Shown piece by piece: positions 1 through 9,305 of a stretch of DNA of 64,000 nucleotides (positions are counted from its first letter, which is position 1; each line of letters starts with the position of its first letter). The notes under the pieces are model-generated. The model was not told where the DNA came from. It worked only from the letters and a program-made list of their open reading frames with translations, and made no database searches. Location: NCBI GenBank assembly GCA_947643415.1, contig CANRWA010000009.1, positions 1-64,000 on the forward strand. Reading direction: 5' to 3'. The translations under genes and the position numbers were made by a program. The DNA comes from an uncultured Clostridia bacterium. Its GTDB lineage: Bacteria > Bacillota > Clostridia > Lachnospirales > Lachnospiraceae.

Positions 1-54
1 CGGTACGCACGGTGGTGTGAGAGGACGGCGGTTAATCACCGCCTCCTACTCGAT
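1..54 (+). mobile_element. 3' end of a group II intron (partial domain V plus domain VI), truncated by window edge
   Basis: ggtacgcacggtggtgtgagagg followed by hairpin cggcggt-taat-caccgcc and cctcctactcgat, which resembles the 3' terminus of bacterial group II introns (DV 3' strand, DVI stem, AY end). Confidence 0.65.
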
Positions 55-180
55 TGTAGAAATGCAGTGTGTTTTATATAAAGGATTTCTATAGTGTCCA
101 GCAGGCTGGCAAGCAAAGTGAGGATGTGCAAGCTTGCTTGCGAAAATTTTGGAAAGAGAAATTAAAGTGCATGGTTTATA

Positions 181-726
181 ATGGATTCAGACATTAAAAT
201 ACAAAGGAGCAGAGCTTATATGAAACGGTATTTAGATATGATAGATGATTTGCTTTCAAAAGATGCAGTAAGAAATATGGCAAATTTTAATCAACATAGT
301 AACGTTGACACACTGTTACATTCCATGCATGTCTCTTATACAGTTTATCAGATATGCCATTGCCTGAAAATAAAGCCTGACGATATTGTAAGAGCAGCTT
401 TTCTACATGATTTCTGTCTTTATGACTGGCATAAGGAAAAGTTTATGCTAAAACATGCCTTTAATCATCCCAAAGCTGCTATAAGAAATATAGAAAAATA
501 TCATCTTCCGATAAATGAGTATCAAAAAAGAATGATTTTATGTCACATGTTTCCTCTGGCTCCGATTCCCAATTCTGTGGGAGGATGGATTCTGACATTT
601 GCAGATAAATATTGTACATGTAAGGAGATATTTGGATTTGCAGGAAATATTTATTCTAAATTTACCAAAATATTAAAGGGGTACAAGATAGAAGAAATCG
701 GAGGAGACTATGAAAATAGCATTTGA
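181..726 (+). CDS. HD-domain phosphohydrolase-like protein
   Basis: ORF with H..., AAFLHDFCLYDW (HD motif) and FADKYCTCKE; ATG start. Confidence 0.75.
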   Translation: MDSDIKIQRSRAYMKRYLDMIDDLLSKDAVRNMANFNQHSNVDTLLHSMHVSYTVYQICHCLKIKPDDIVRAAFLHDFCLYDWHKEKFMLKHAFNHPKAAIRNIEKYHLPINEYQKRMILCHMFPLAPIPNSVGGWILTFADKYCTCKEIFGFAGNIYSKFTKILKGYKIEEIGGDYENSI

Positions 727-1996
727 TATAGATGGGGTATTTACGGACTATGAATGGTTCTTAAATGCATATGGCGAAAGATATTTAAAGAGGCACAAGA
801 AGGATTATCTTTTACAGAACCCGGAAAAATATACGTTTAGGGAACGCTTTGGATGTTCTGAGAAAATAGAATTAAAATTTTTTTCACGGTATTTATTCTG
901 GTATGCAAAAAAGATGCCGGTTCGGGAGAATGTTTCTATCGTCATAAAAAGGTTAAAGGAAGAGGGACACAGTATACATATTATTACAGCAAGAGCGTTG
1001 GCTGACAGGAAAGATATATTGGGTCGTCTCATGAGGTTTCACTTAAGAAAATGGCTGAGCAAAAATAAGATTCTCTATGATAGCATTTCTTATGTGTCAA
1101 TGGAGCACAGCGCAGCAGAAAAAGTAAAACTATGCCGGGAACAGAAAATTGATATTTTTGTTGAGGATGACCCGGAGAATATTGTTGCCCTGCGAGATCA
1201 GTGCAGGGTTATCTGCATAGAGGCGTCATATAACCAAAGCATGGAAGGGGTGGAGCATGCCATTGATTTTGGAGAGGTATATCAATTGATAAATGACCAG
1301 GGCATTCGGCAGCTCAGATATCATGACCTTCGAAAACTAAAGGAGGAGGAGCGGAAGCAGTATCTTATCCATTTAAGGAAAAGTTTTGAAATACAGCCCT
1401 TTGATGCAGGATTTAGGGGAAAATATGAGTACTTTATTCGTCGGACAGTAAGATGGGTCATTCAGGCAGGAAGGTTTCTTTTTCCTGTCCAGGTAGAAGG
1501 GAAAGAATATCTAAAACAGAAGAAACCGGCAATCTATGTCTGTAATCACAGATCTTATCTGGACATTATTTTATGTTACTGTATCCTGGGAGAGATACCT
1601 GCCAGATTTTTGGGAAAAAAAGAAATAAAATGGTATCATTTTCTGCAGCGAAAGGCAGGGACGATATTTGTTGTCCGGGAGGACAAGAGGTCAAGAAAGG
1701 CATCTAAGAATACAATGATCCATACATTGCTGAATGGCGGGAATGTTCTGCTGTATCCGGAGGGGACAAGAAACCGGACAAAGAGTTCTTTGCTTCCATT
1801 TCGGCTCAGTGCGGTTTATATGGCACAGATTACAGGCTGCCCCATTGTCCCTATCGTGATCCGGAAAAAGAAGGATAAATTTATGGTACATGTAGATAAG
1901 CCGGTTTCCATTAATATACAGGATGACCTTAAAGTGAAAAATGATAATATAAAGGAAAATATGTGCCGGATTTATAAAGGACTGGGGCAGGCTTAA
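710..1996 (+). CDS. Fusion of HAD/5'-nucleotidase-like domain and 1-acylglycerol-3-phosphate acyltransferase (PlsC-like)
   Basis: N-term FDIDGVFTDYEW and ITARALADRK, VEDDPENI (HAD-like); C-term VCNHRSYLDI (NHx4D-type) and YPEGTRNRT (PlsC motifs). Confidence 0.85.
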   Translation: MKIAFDIDGVFTDYEWFLNAYGERYLKRHKKDYLLQNPEKYTFRERFGCSEKIELKFFSRYLFWYAKKMPVRENVSIVIKRLKEEGHSIHIITARALADRKDILGRLMRFHLRKWLSKNKILYDSISYVSMEHSAAEKVKLCREQKIDIFVEDDPENIVALRDQCRVICIEASYNQSMEGVEHAIDFGEVYQLINDQGIRQLRYHDLRKLKEEERKQYLIHLRKSFEIQPFDAGFRGKYEYFIRRTVRWVIQAGRFLFPVQVEGKEYLKQKKPAIYVCNHRSYLDIILCYCILGEIPARFLGKKEIKWYHFLQRKAGTIFVVREDKRSRKASKNTMIHTLLNGGNVLLYPEGTRNRTKSSLLPFRLSAVYMAQITGCPIVPIVIRKKKDKFMVHVDKPVSINIQDDLKVKNDNIKENMCRIYKGLGQA

Positions 1997-2039
1997 TATT
2001 TTTTGTTGTTTAATTTTCGGATTCGTGATAAACTCTTTT

Positions 2040-2517
2040 ATGTAGAGAGTGTAAGACACGGAATGTTTCTGAATGGTCAGGTGAGTAGATTGGCTGCAAC
2101 TATCCCCGGCACTAGATAAAGAATGGTGATGTTATGCTCACCTATATTGGCATGCAGTGTATGGGCAGGCTCTCTTTTGATGCCGTGCATGAAATGGATG
2201 ACGCCTCGGGTTTTTATAAGGCTGCCCTTGGCATCTACTACGCCATCCCCTTTGCAGAACCCCTGTGGACATGGACGTTTCCCCTTTCGGCAATTCTGAG
2301 ATCTGCAGGGAGGGCGTGCCCCGGACCTAAAAAAGCTGCGGCGGCTATGTGCCCATGTTTGCCTATATCGGCAGCGAACTCCGTAAGGAAAGCAAAGAGG
2401 ACTGGCTGACTGGGCACATGAAATCAAATATTTAACTGATGTCATGTATTCGGATGCCGAAAAAATGCAGGGCGTATCAATGAGCTGCCCTGGGGAGAGT
2501 TCATTATAGGTGAGGGA
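2040..2517 (+). pseudogene. Decayed coding remnant, identity unknown
   Basis: Protein-like stretches (YIGMQCMGRLSFDAVHEMDD; YVPMFAYIGSELRKESKEDWLTGHMKSNI; GRINELPWGEFIIGEGLG) fall in different frames with stops between. Confidence 0.35.
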
Positions 2518-2553
2518 TTGGGATATAGAAGAAATAAAAAAGAGGGTATTCGT

Positions 2554-5500
2554 ATGAGGCAGAGTATTTTTATCCGATGGATAATAGGTTGTCTGATTTT
2601 TTTGTCTATTTTATTCAGTGTAAGAGGAAAGGAGAGCCAGGCGGCGGAATTGCGTCTGCCTGACCGCAGCATGACTGGGATTGAGAGCAGCATGCCGACA
2701 AAAGGAACTGCCCATGTTCTTGTGTTGGCAGTAGAATTTCCAGACCAAAAGTATGGTGTGGATATAAAGACTACTTTAGAACAGAATATGTTTGGAGAGG
2801 AGGATAAGTCGAATAAATTTTATCCATATGAAAGTGTCCGGGCATATTATGAGCGGTCTTCTTATGGTAAATTTTCATTATCTGGTGATATTTATACTTT
2901 TACTGCTTCTAAAGTCGGAAAATATTATGAAAATAACCAGGACGAACTCATCAGTGAGATTTTTGATTCTTACAAATCTAAGATTTTAGAAAACTGTCCG
3001 GAAACAAAAAATAAAGATCAATATTTAAATGAAGAACTGGCAAAATATGATTATAATGGAGACCGGATTATTGATGGCATATATTTTTACAAGGCCGGAG
3101 GTGCTAGTGTAGATGGTCTCATTATTAAGCATTGTTCAGGTGATGTAAGTTTTCGTGATGAATTATCAATAGGGAACTATACAGTGGGTAGTTTTTGCAG
3201 TTTTTTTGTCACAGATGTAAATGAAATCTGTCATGAAACGGGGCATATGCTTGGATTGGATGATTATTATTCAAGTTTCGCATGGGCATATGCCGGGATC
3301 GCCGGAAATGATATGATGAATAATGCCCAGGGCGATCATGCCTCTTTTTCAAAAATTTTGTTGGGTTGGATTGACCGGGAGCAAATACAGCTTATTACAA
3401 CATATTCCAGAAAAGTACAATTAACCGATATTTCAAAAGAGGGGCAATGTGCTGTGATTGTACCTGGCTATTCAGAAAATACGGGGTTAATGACAAAATT
3501 TTTAATGTTGGATTATCTAAATAATACAGGGAATAATGATAATTCTACCTATAATTCTGAAGAATATCTTAATCATAACGGAGGTGTAAGGATTTATCGG
3601 GTAGATGCGACATTGGACTCTTCGGGAAAATTTCTCAGGGATGTTAAATCGTATTACAGAGAGGGAAAAGCCCCTTTAATCCGTCAGTTGCATGCAGATG
3701 AGGAATTGGAACATATAATAAGTTCTACGAATTGGGCAGGAGGAATTGATGCGGGAGAGTATGCGGATTTTGTTGTGCCGGACAACTACTTGAAAGCACA
3801 GGGATTGGACGGCTGTTTATTTCGTGAGGGAGACGAACTGACTCCGCAGTCTGTGCCATCCAGTTCATTTTACGGCGACAGCCTGAATCTTGTGTATTCT
3901 GGAGTATATGTGAAGGATATTCGCCAAAATGGGTCTAAGATTTCTTTTATGGCGGGGCAGGAAAATACAATCAGTTATTCTGTTATATCAACAACAGAAA
4001 ATAAATATTCTTCCATAGATGACCCCAGAATGGAATTGCAATTATCATGTGATATTGTACCTGTGGATACAAATAATGAATTTAAGCTATCCGGTGGGGT
4101 ATATTATTCATTTTATGGCGCAGCATATATACAGGATAAAAAGGGAAATAAAGTAAAAGATATGTATATAAAAATTCCCGTTTCTAAGAGCGGACAGCTT
4201 ACAATCTATAGATTCTCTTTAGACTATACCCGATTGGAAAAGGATAGAATTTATGAGATTGTAATTCCTAAAGGAACGTTAATGGATCCATCCGGAAATA
4301 TTTTGGAGGAATTAAAGATTGATTTTTCGACGAAGACAAAATATAAAATGTATGATGGTTTTTATATGGCAGAAAGTTTTTCAAATGCGGTAAGGTGTAT
4401 TGATGAAGATGGCCATGGTGTTCTTCTGGCAAAAAAAGAATCCGACGACCATTCACAGATAATGGGAACCATCTATGAGATAGAAGATTACAAAATCACA
4501 GGCGAGGTATCATGTTCAGAAGAATTCAAGCAGAAGGTTATGGTGGAGACTGGCATGCTGGATATGTGGTATAACGAAGATGGGACATGGACCGTTATGG
4601 TTTTGATTGATGATTATGAATTGAGATGTGTAACTTTTGATGAAACAGGAAAGGTATATAACAGCTATGAGTTAAAGGTATCTGAACGTGAATACGATCC
4701 GTATGGTGTTGTGAAAAACATGGGATATGCTGTATCAGATGACCAGTGTGTATATCGGTTAGAAAGGGATCGCTGTGAAAAATTAATAAGTTCCACTGAA
4801 GGTGTCAGACAGTTAAGAATGGCAGAGGATGGCGCATTTGTTTTTGAAAATTATGCAGATGGATGTTATGAATTCTATGATGCGGACGCCAGATTCATGA
4901 ATTCAATTGATCTGGCGAATATAACGCCAGGGGATTTTGACATGATAGATATTTTTTTTGTAAAATGTGGAACAGGATACCTTATGCTTGCCGGATCTAT
5001 TGTATGGCAGTTTGACCAGTATTTTAGATTAGTAAAAAGCTATGCAGTGCCTGGAAGTTTTACACGTCTGGTTGAATGGGAGAACGGATACATCGCAAGG
5101 TGGGGTTCATCAGTTTATTTGATGGATTTTGATTTTCATGTTGTAGATGTTTTGGATGAAATTACGGATGATCAATTTTATGGTGGTAAGATCCAGATGA
5201 AGAAAGATGGAAATTTATTTGTGGGCTGGGAGAATGGCTGGAAAGAATATGGTTATACAGTGGATCTTTCTTCTTATGATGATTCTGCCGTGGAACATTT
5301 ACACTTTCTGGATGATCATGAGAAACCTTGTGAGGCGGGAGGAAAAGTAGAAATTTTTTCTGGTGTCACATTTTCTGAATATGAAGAAGAGTCGGGATAC
5401 AAAAATGTAAAATGGTATTATTTGGATGGAAATTGTATTACTGACGAAACGTATATGATAATATCGACAGAGGACAACAGCTATTCGGAATATTTTTATT

Positions 5501-6153
5501 TTGATGTGAAGGATCCAATACAAACGCCGGATCCAACGTCGACGCCAATTCCGGATGTAACGCCAACGCCGGATCCAACCCCAGATTCGGATCCAACGCA
5601 GGCACCAACATCCAATCCAACGTCAACGCCAATTCCGGATGTAACGCCAACGCCGGATCCAACCCTAGATTTGGATCCAACGCAGGCACCAACATCCGAT
5701 CCGGCGCCGACTTCAACAGTTGAAGCAACCACTAGTCCAACGCCTTCCATGGAACCGACGAAGACCCCAGATGTGTTTTTATCACAGGTATCCACAGTTC
5801 CTCCCCGATTGTCATTAACAGTATCCTCTTCTGTCTCAACTGCCGCTTCGAAAAAAATGCGACTTATAAAACCTCAAATAAAGGTTACAACTCATAAATA
5901 CAGAAAGAATATGCGTATTGTGAGGATTCGTCTGAAAAAGTATCAGGGAGCGCATATTGAAATTTACTATCAGAGGGGAAAAGGAAAATTCAAAAAAATA
6001 AAATTAAAGCAGACTAATATAAAAAAGAAAAAAATATTTCGGGTTGGGTACAAAAAAGGCAGAAAGATTATCTACATAAGAGTACGGACATATCAGAAGA
6101 AGGGTGGGAAAAAGATCTATAGTCCGTATTCAAAAAGCTGGAGAGTAAGATGA
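2554..6153 (+). CDS. Secreted M6-like (immune inhibitor A type) metalloprotease with Pro/Thr/Asp repeat linker and Lys-rich FnIII-like C-terminus
   Basis: Signal peptide MRQSIFIRWIIGCLIFLSILFS; zinc motif HETGHMLGLDDYY (HExxHxxGxxD); TPTPDPT linker; basic C-terminal beta domain. Start moved to ATG 2554 from TTG 2518. Confidence 0.8.
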   Translation: MRQSIFIRWIIGCLIFLSILFSVRGKESQAAELRLPDRSMTGIESSMPTKGTAHVLVLAVEFPDQKYGVDIKTTLEQNMFGEEDKSNKFYPYESVRAYYERSSYGKFSLSGDIYTFTASKVGKYYENNQDELISEIFDSYKSKILENCPETKNKDQYLNEELAKYDYNGDRIIDGIYFYKAGGASVDGLIIKHCSGDVSFRDELSIGNYTVGSFCSFFVTDVNEICHETGHMLGLDDYYSSFAWAYAGIAGNDMMNNAQGDHASFSKILLGWIDREQIQLITTYSRKVQLTDISKEGQCAVIVPGYSENTGLMTKFLMLDYLNNTGNNDNSTYNSEEYLNHNGGVRIYRVDATLDSSGKFLRDVKSYYREGKAPLIRQLHADEELEHIISSTNWAGGIDAGEYADFVVPDNYLKAQGLDGCLFREGDELTPQSVPSSSFYGDSLNLVYSGVYVKDIRQNGSKISFMAGQENTISYSVISTTENKYSSIDDPRMELQLSCDIVPVDTNNEFKLSGGVYYSFYGAAYIQDKKGNKVKDMYIKIPVSKSGQLTIYRFSLDYTRLEKDRIYEIVIPKGTLMDPSGNILEELKIDFSTKTKYKMYDGFYMAESFSNAVRCIDEDGHGVLLAKKESDDHSQIMGTIYEIEDYKITGEVSCSEEFKQKVMVETGMLDMWYNEDGTWTVMVLIDDYELRCVTFDETGKVYNSYELKVSEREYDPYGVVKNMGYAVSDDQCVYRLERDRCEKLISSTEGVRQLRMAEDGAFVFENYADGCYEFYDADARFMNSIDLANITPGDFDMIDIFFVKCGTGYLMLAGSIVWQFDQYFRLVKSYAVPGSFTRLVEWENGYIARWGSSVYLMDFDFHVVDVLDEITDDQFYGGKIQMKKDGNLFVGWENGWKEYGYTVDLSSYDDSAVEHLHFLDDHEKPCEAGGKVEIFSGVTFSEYEEESGYKNVKWYYLDGNCITDETYMIISTEDNSYSEYFYFDVKDPIQTPDPTSTPIPDVTPTPDPTPDSDPTQAPTSNPTSTPIPDVTPTPDPTLDLDPTQAPTSDPAPTSTVEATTSPTPSMEPTKTPDVFLSQVSTVPPRLSLTVSSSVSTAASKKMRLIKPQIKVTTHKYRKNMRIVRIRLKKYQGAHIEIYYQRGKGKFKKIKLKQTNIKKKKIFRVGYKKGRKIIYIRVRTYQKKGGKKIYSPYSKSWRVR
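5533..5700 (+). repeat. Two tandem copies of an 84-bp (28-aa) repeat in the protease linker
   Basis: PTSTPIPDVTPTPDPTPDSDPTQAPTSN followed by PTSTPIPDVTPTPDPTLDLDPTQAPTSD. Confidence 0.95.
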
Positions 6154-7694
6154 AGATTAAAGGAATGGATTATTGTGTCAACTGCATGAAGAAGACAGAG
6201 GGGCAGGAATGCTGCCCTTATTGTGGTTTCCGGCAAATTGATGCGGATTTTCCGACAAGATACCTTCCTCCAGGGACTGTATTAGAAAACCGGTTTGTGG
6301 TAGGGATGGTACTTGGTCAGGGCAGTTTTGGGATCACTTATATTGGTTTAGATACATTCTTTGACACTGTTGTGGCAGTGAAGGAATATTTCCCGATACA
6401 TCATGTCCACAGAAATGCGATGGGCAGTTCGGGGATCAATGTATGCCTTTATGAAGATGAGAATCCGGAAGAATATAAACAAATGATGGGGAAATTTCTG
6501 GATGAGGCAAAGAGACTGACACAGTTTCGGGAGGTTGAGGGAATTGTATCTGTTCATGACTTTTTCTTTGAGAATAACACCGCTTACATGGTGATGGAGT
6601 ATGTAGAAGGGGTTAGCCTGAAGGATTATGTGGAAGAGCATGGTCCCATGGAAGGGAAGTGGGTGCTGACACATATGGATCCCTTGATGGATGCGCTGGG
6701 GAAAATCCATGAGACCGGACTGATCCATCGGGATATCAGCCCAGATAATATCATTGTGAAACCGGATTCCAGTCTGGAACTCATTGACTTCGGCTCGGCA
6801 AGGGAGACAAATGCACAGAAGGATAAGAGTCTGACGGTCATTTTTAAAAGGGGGTTTTCTCCGGCGGAACAATACCGTTCACGGGGCGAACAGGGAATAT
6901 GGTCAGATGTGTATGCCATGTGTGCAACAATGTATTTCTGTCTGACTGGGACAGTGCCGGATGAAGCACTGGAAAGAATTTTTGTGGATGAGATGCCTTC
7001 ACTGCTTTCCATGCCAGAGGTGGAACTGAGCCGCAGTCAGAAAAAGGCTGTGATGAAGGGGATTTCTGTGCGTGCACAGGAACGGTATTCCAATATCAGT
7101 GAACTGCAGATGGCACTGCAGGGCAAGAAGAGAGGGCATCATTTTACTAGGAAGATTGTATGTGCTGTTGTCCTGTCAGTATTCCTGACTGCAGTAATGA
7201 TCAGTGGAAGTGGCAGAAGGCAGGGGCAGACAGAACCAGTAAATGGGACAACCGTCTCTGGCAGGCCTGTAGATGAGACAGTAAGCGCAGTATCTGTCAG
7301 CACATCAGATACGGAGAGGAAGGAGGCTGGGAAACCGGTCCAGACTGTGGCAGAGAAGAGTACATACAAAGTTCCTTCTGTTCTGGGACTCAGCTACAAA
7401 AAGGCAGAAAAGAAATTAGAAAAAAAGAAAATGAAAGTGACAGTGCAATGGGTGGAATCTGAAAAAGACAAAAATACCGTGATCAGCCAGAGTGTGAAGA
7501 AAGGGAAGGCAGTGAAAGCAGGGAAAGGGATTCTATTAAAGGTCAGTAAAGGGAAAAAAGTGCCTGATCCTACCCCGTCCCCCAGACCGAAACCGACTCC
7601 GGTTCCCACTTCTTCACCTGGCGGAAGAGATACAAAGAATAATAAACCTGCTAAGAAACAACCAGTGGATGAACTGGATGGTATGATCAATTAA
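6150..7694 (+). CDS. Ser/Thr protein kinase with N-terminal zinc ribbon, TM segment and one PASTA domain
   Basis: CVNCMKKTEGQECCPYCG; VLGQGSFGITY...AVKEYFP; LIHRDISPDNIIV; LIDFGSARE; TM near IVCAVVLSVFLTAVMI; PASTA YKVPSVLGLSYKKAEKKLEKKKMKV. ATGA overlap with upstream stop. Confidence 0.92.
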   Translation: MKIKGMDYCVNCMKKTEGQECCPYCGFRQIDADFPTRYLPPGTVLENRFVVGMVLGQGSFGITYIGLDTFFDTVVAVKEYFPIHHVHRNAMGSSGINVCLYEDENPEEYKQMMGKFLDEAKRLTQFREVEGIVSVHDFFFENNTAYMVMEYVEGVSLKDYVEEHGPMEGKWVLTHMDPLMDALGKIHETGLIHRDISPDNIIVKPDSSLELIDFGSARETNAQKDKSLTVIFKRGFSPAEQYRSRGEQGIWSDVYAMCATMYFCLTGTVPDEALERIFVDEMPSLLSMPEVELSRSQKKAVMKGISVRAQERYSNISELQMALQGKKRGHHFTRKIVCAVVLSVFLTAVMISGSGRRQGQTEPVNGTTVSGRPVDETVSAVSVSTSDTERKEAGKPVQTVAEKSTYKVPSVLGLSYKKAEKKLEKKKMKVTVQWVESEKDKNTVISQSVKKGKAVKAGKGILLKVSKGKKVPDPTPSPRPKPTPVPTSSPGGRDTKNNKPAKKQPVDELDGMIN

Positions 7695-7721
7695 TAGTGT
7701 GGCTTTGGGGAGGAATCAGCA

Positions 7722-9116
7722 ATGGATGAATTACAAAAGAGCATCAGAGAATGGCTGGATGCAAAGGAAAGAAGTGGTTTTGATCGCTTCATGATCCGGC
7801 AGATGGGGTATACGATGGAGAATAATAATGACATGGATATCCGATGGTCTGCTTACCGGACATTTCTGGATCGGATCCATCATAAAAAACTGGCATCAGA
7901 CCCTACTATGAAGCGTTGGTTTGGAATCGGCGGATATGCTGTGCCTGGGCGGGAAACGGTGTTTGACATATGCTTTGCACTGGGACTGGATGCAGAGAGT
8001 GCAGGGCAGTTTCTGGTTGAAGGTCTGAGAGAACCCTCTTTTCAGATTAACGATTATCAGGAGATCATTTATCTGTATGGATTTGAGCATGGCATGTCCC
8101 AAGAGGAGTGCAATGAGATGGCAGCAGAGTACGAAAAGGAACTGGATCTGGGTGTTGCTTTCTGCCAGACCCATTCCACACATGAACTTATGAAAATGTA
8201 TCAGGCAAAGAGAAAACTTCCTAAAGATGGATTTCTTACCTGGATGAAGGAAAATATAAGTTTCTTTAAAGGGTATAGTAAAACGGTTCTGGATTATTTC
8301 CAGCGGTACAAAAGGCTGATTCTGGAAAGTGTAAAGGAAGATGCGGCAATATGCCTTGAGTCTTTACTGGAGGATACAGAATTTGCTTCATGGAAACGGA
8401 GACGGTTTATAAAGGAGACAAATCTTGAGACGATACGGCGTTTCATATATAGCAAGAAAAAGATAGAGCCAGATCTTCGGACAAATATTCTGGAGATGGC
8501 ACAGATTGTTTATTCCGAAAATGATCCTAATTCATTATTTATCCGGGAATTATTTTCCCTGGATTATGATACCATGCTTGCCAATGCCGACAGCCATAAG
8601 GTTCTGCGGATGACAGAGAAGAGAATGTCAGACCTGCTGGGTATGGCAGTACAGAGAGAAAAGCAGATGCGGGCTGTGGGAGCTGCCTCACATCTGGAAA
8701 AGAAAAAGCCGGAGGAGAAATGCCCAGACTGGATCCGGCTTCTTGTCAGGGAATTGGGGAATGATGGGGAAGGCGGACCGATGACGGCGGGGCAGGCATA
8801 TAAGTGGCTGCAGCATTATAAAAAGGCACAGGAACGAAGATGTCTCTTGATACAGCGGGGAGATCTCCTTCCGATGATTATGTATATGACGCAAAAGGAC
8901 TACCTGAAAAGAAACTCATATGATATGGATGGGTACAATGCAGCAGAGGTAGTGAAAAGTTTTGAAGAAGTCGCAAATGCTACCCTGTCAGGCTGCAATA
9001 TGGCTTTATTGAATAAGGAGTATGACCTGGATTCTCTATTTTATCTCTGCATCCAAAAATCGGAGATGTATTCACTGTCCGATGTGCTGGATGAGATACG
9101 GATCCAGCAACAGTAG
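7722..9116 (+). CDS. Uncharacterised 464-aa protein, possibly with an HTH-like N-terminal domain, partner of the kinase
   Basis: Long ORF 28 bp after kinase with RBS ggggagg; N-term ...RETVFDICFALGLDAESAGQFLVEGL... pattern. Confidence 0.7.
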   Translation: MDELQKSIREWLDAKERSGFDRFMIRQMGYTMENNNDMDIRWSAYRTFLDRIHHKKLASDPTMKRWFGIGGYAVPGRETVFDICFALGLDAESAGQFLVEGLREPSFQINDYQEIIYLYGFEHGMSQEECNEMAAEYEKELDLGVAFCQTHSTHELMKMYQAKRKLPKDGFLTWMKENISFFKGYSKTVLDYFQRYKRLILESVKEDAAICLESLLEDTEFASWKRRRFIKETNLETIRRFIYSKKKIEPDLRTNILEMAQIVYSENDPNSLFIRELFSLDYDTMLANADSHKVLRMTEKRMSDLLGMAVQREKQMRAVGAASHLEKKKPEEKCPDWIRLLVRELGNDGEGGPMTAGQAYKWLQHYKKAQERRCLLIQRGDLLPMIMYMTQKDYLKRNSYDMDGYNAAEVVKSFEEVANATLSGCNMALLNKEYDLDSLFYLCIQKSEMYSLSDVLDEIRIQQQ

Positions 9117-9147
9117 TAACGGCATAATGCCTGTCCCAAAGTATTGT

Positions 9148-9176
9148 TTGCAATTTATCCTGTTTTCATGTATAAT
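9148..9176 (+). promoter_or_regulatory. Predicted sigma-A promoter of pnp
   Basis: TTGCAA-N17-TATAAT. Confidence 0.7.
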
Positions 9177-9200
9177 GAAACAGTATGCATGGAGATGGCA

Positions 9201-9255
9201 CCGAGACTTCTGAAAAGCGCACTTCACATATAAGTGTGTTTTTCAGATGTTTCGG
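9201..9255 (+). promoter_or_regulatory. Long leader stem-loop upstream of pnp
   Basis: ccgagacttctgaaaagcgcactt / loop cacatat / aagtgtgtttttcagatgtttcgg: 24 positions, one mismatch, three G-U. Confidence 0.8.
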
Positions 9256-9305
9256 AGCTTGCAGCATACAGAAGACAACACAAAAATTGGAGGTTACAGG
9301 TTACT

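Noticed and set aside
5533-5700. Possible CRISPR-like repeats
   Set aside because: Contiguous in-frame protein repeat without spacers.
5438-5795. Antisense ORFs over the Pro/Thr linker
   Set aside because: Low-complexity shadows of the tandem repeat; no RBS or family signature.
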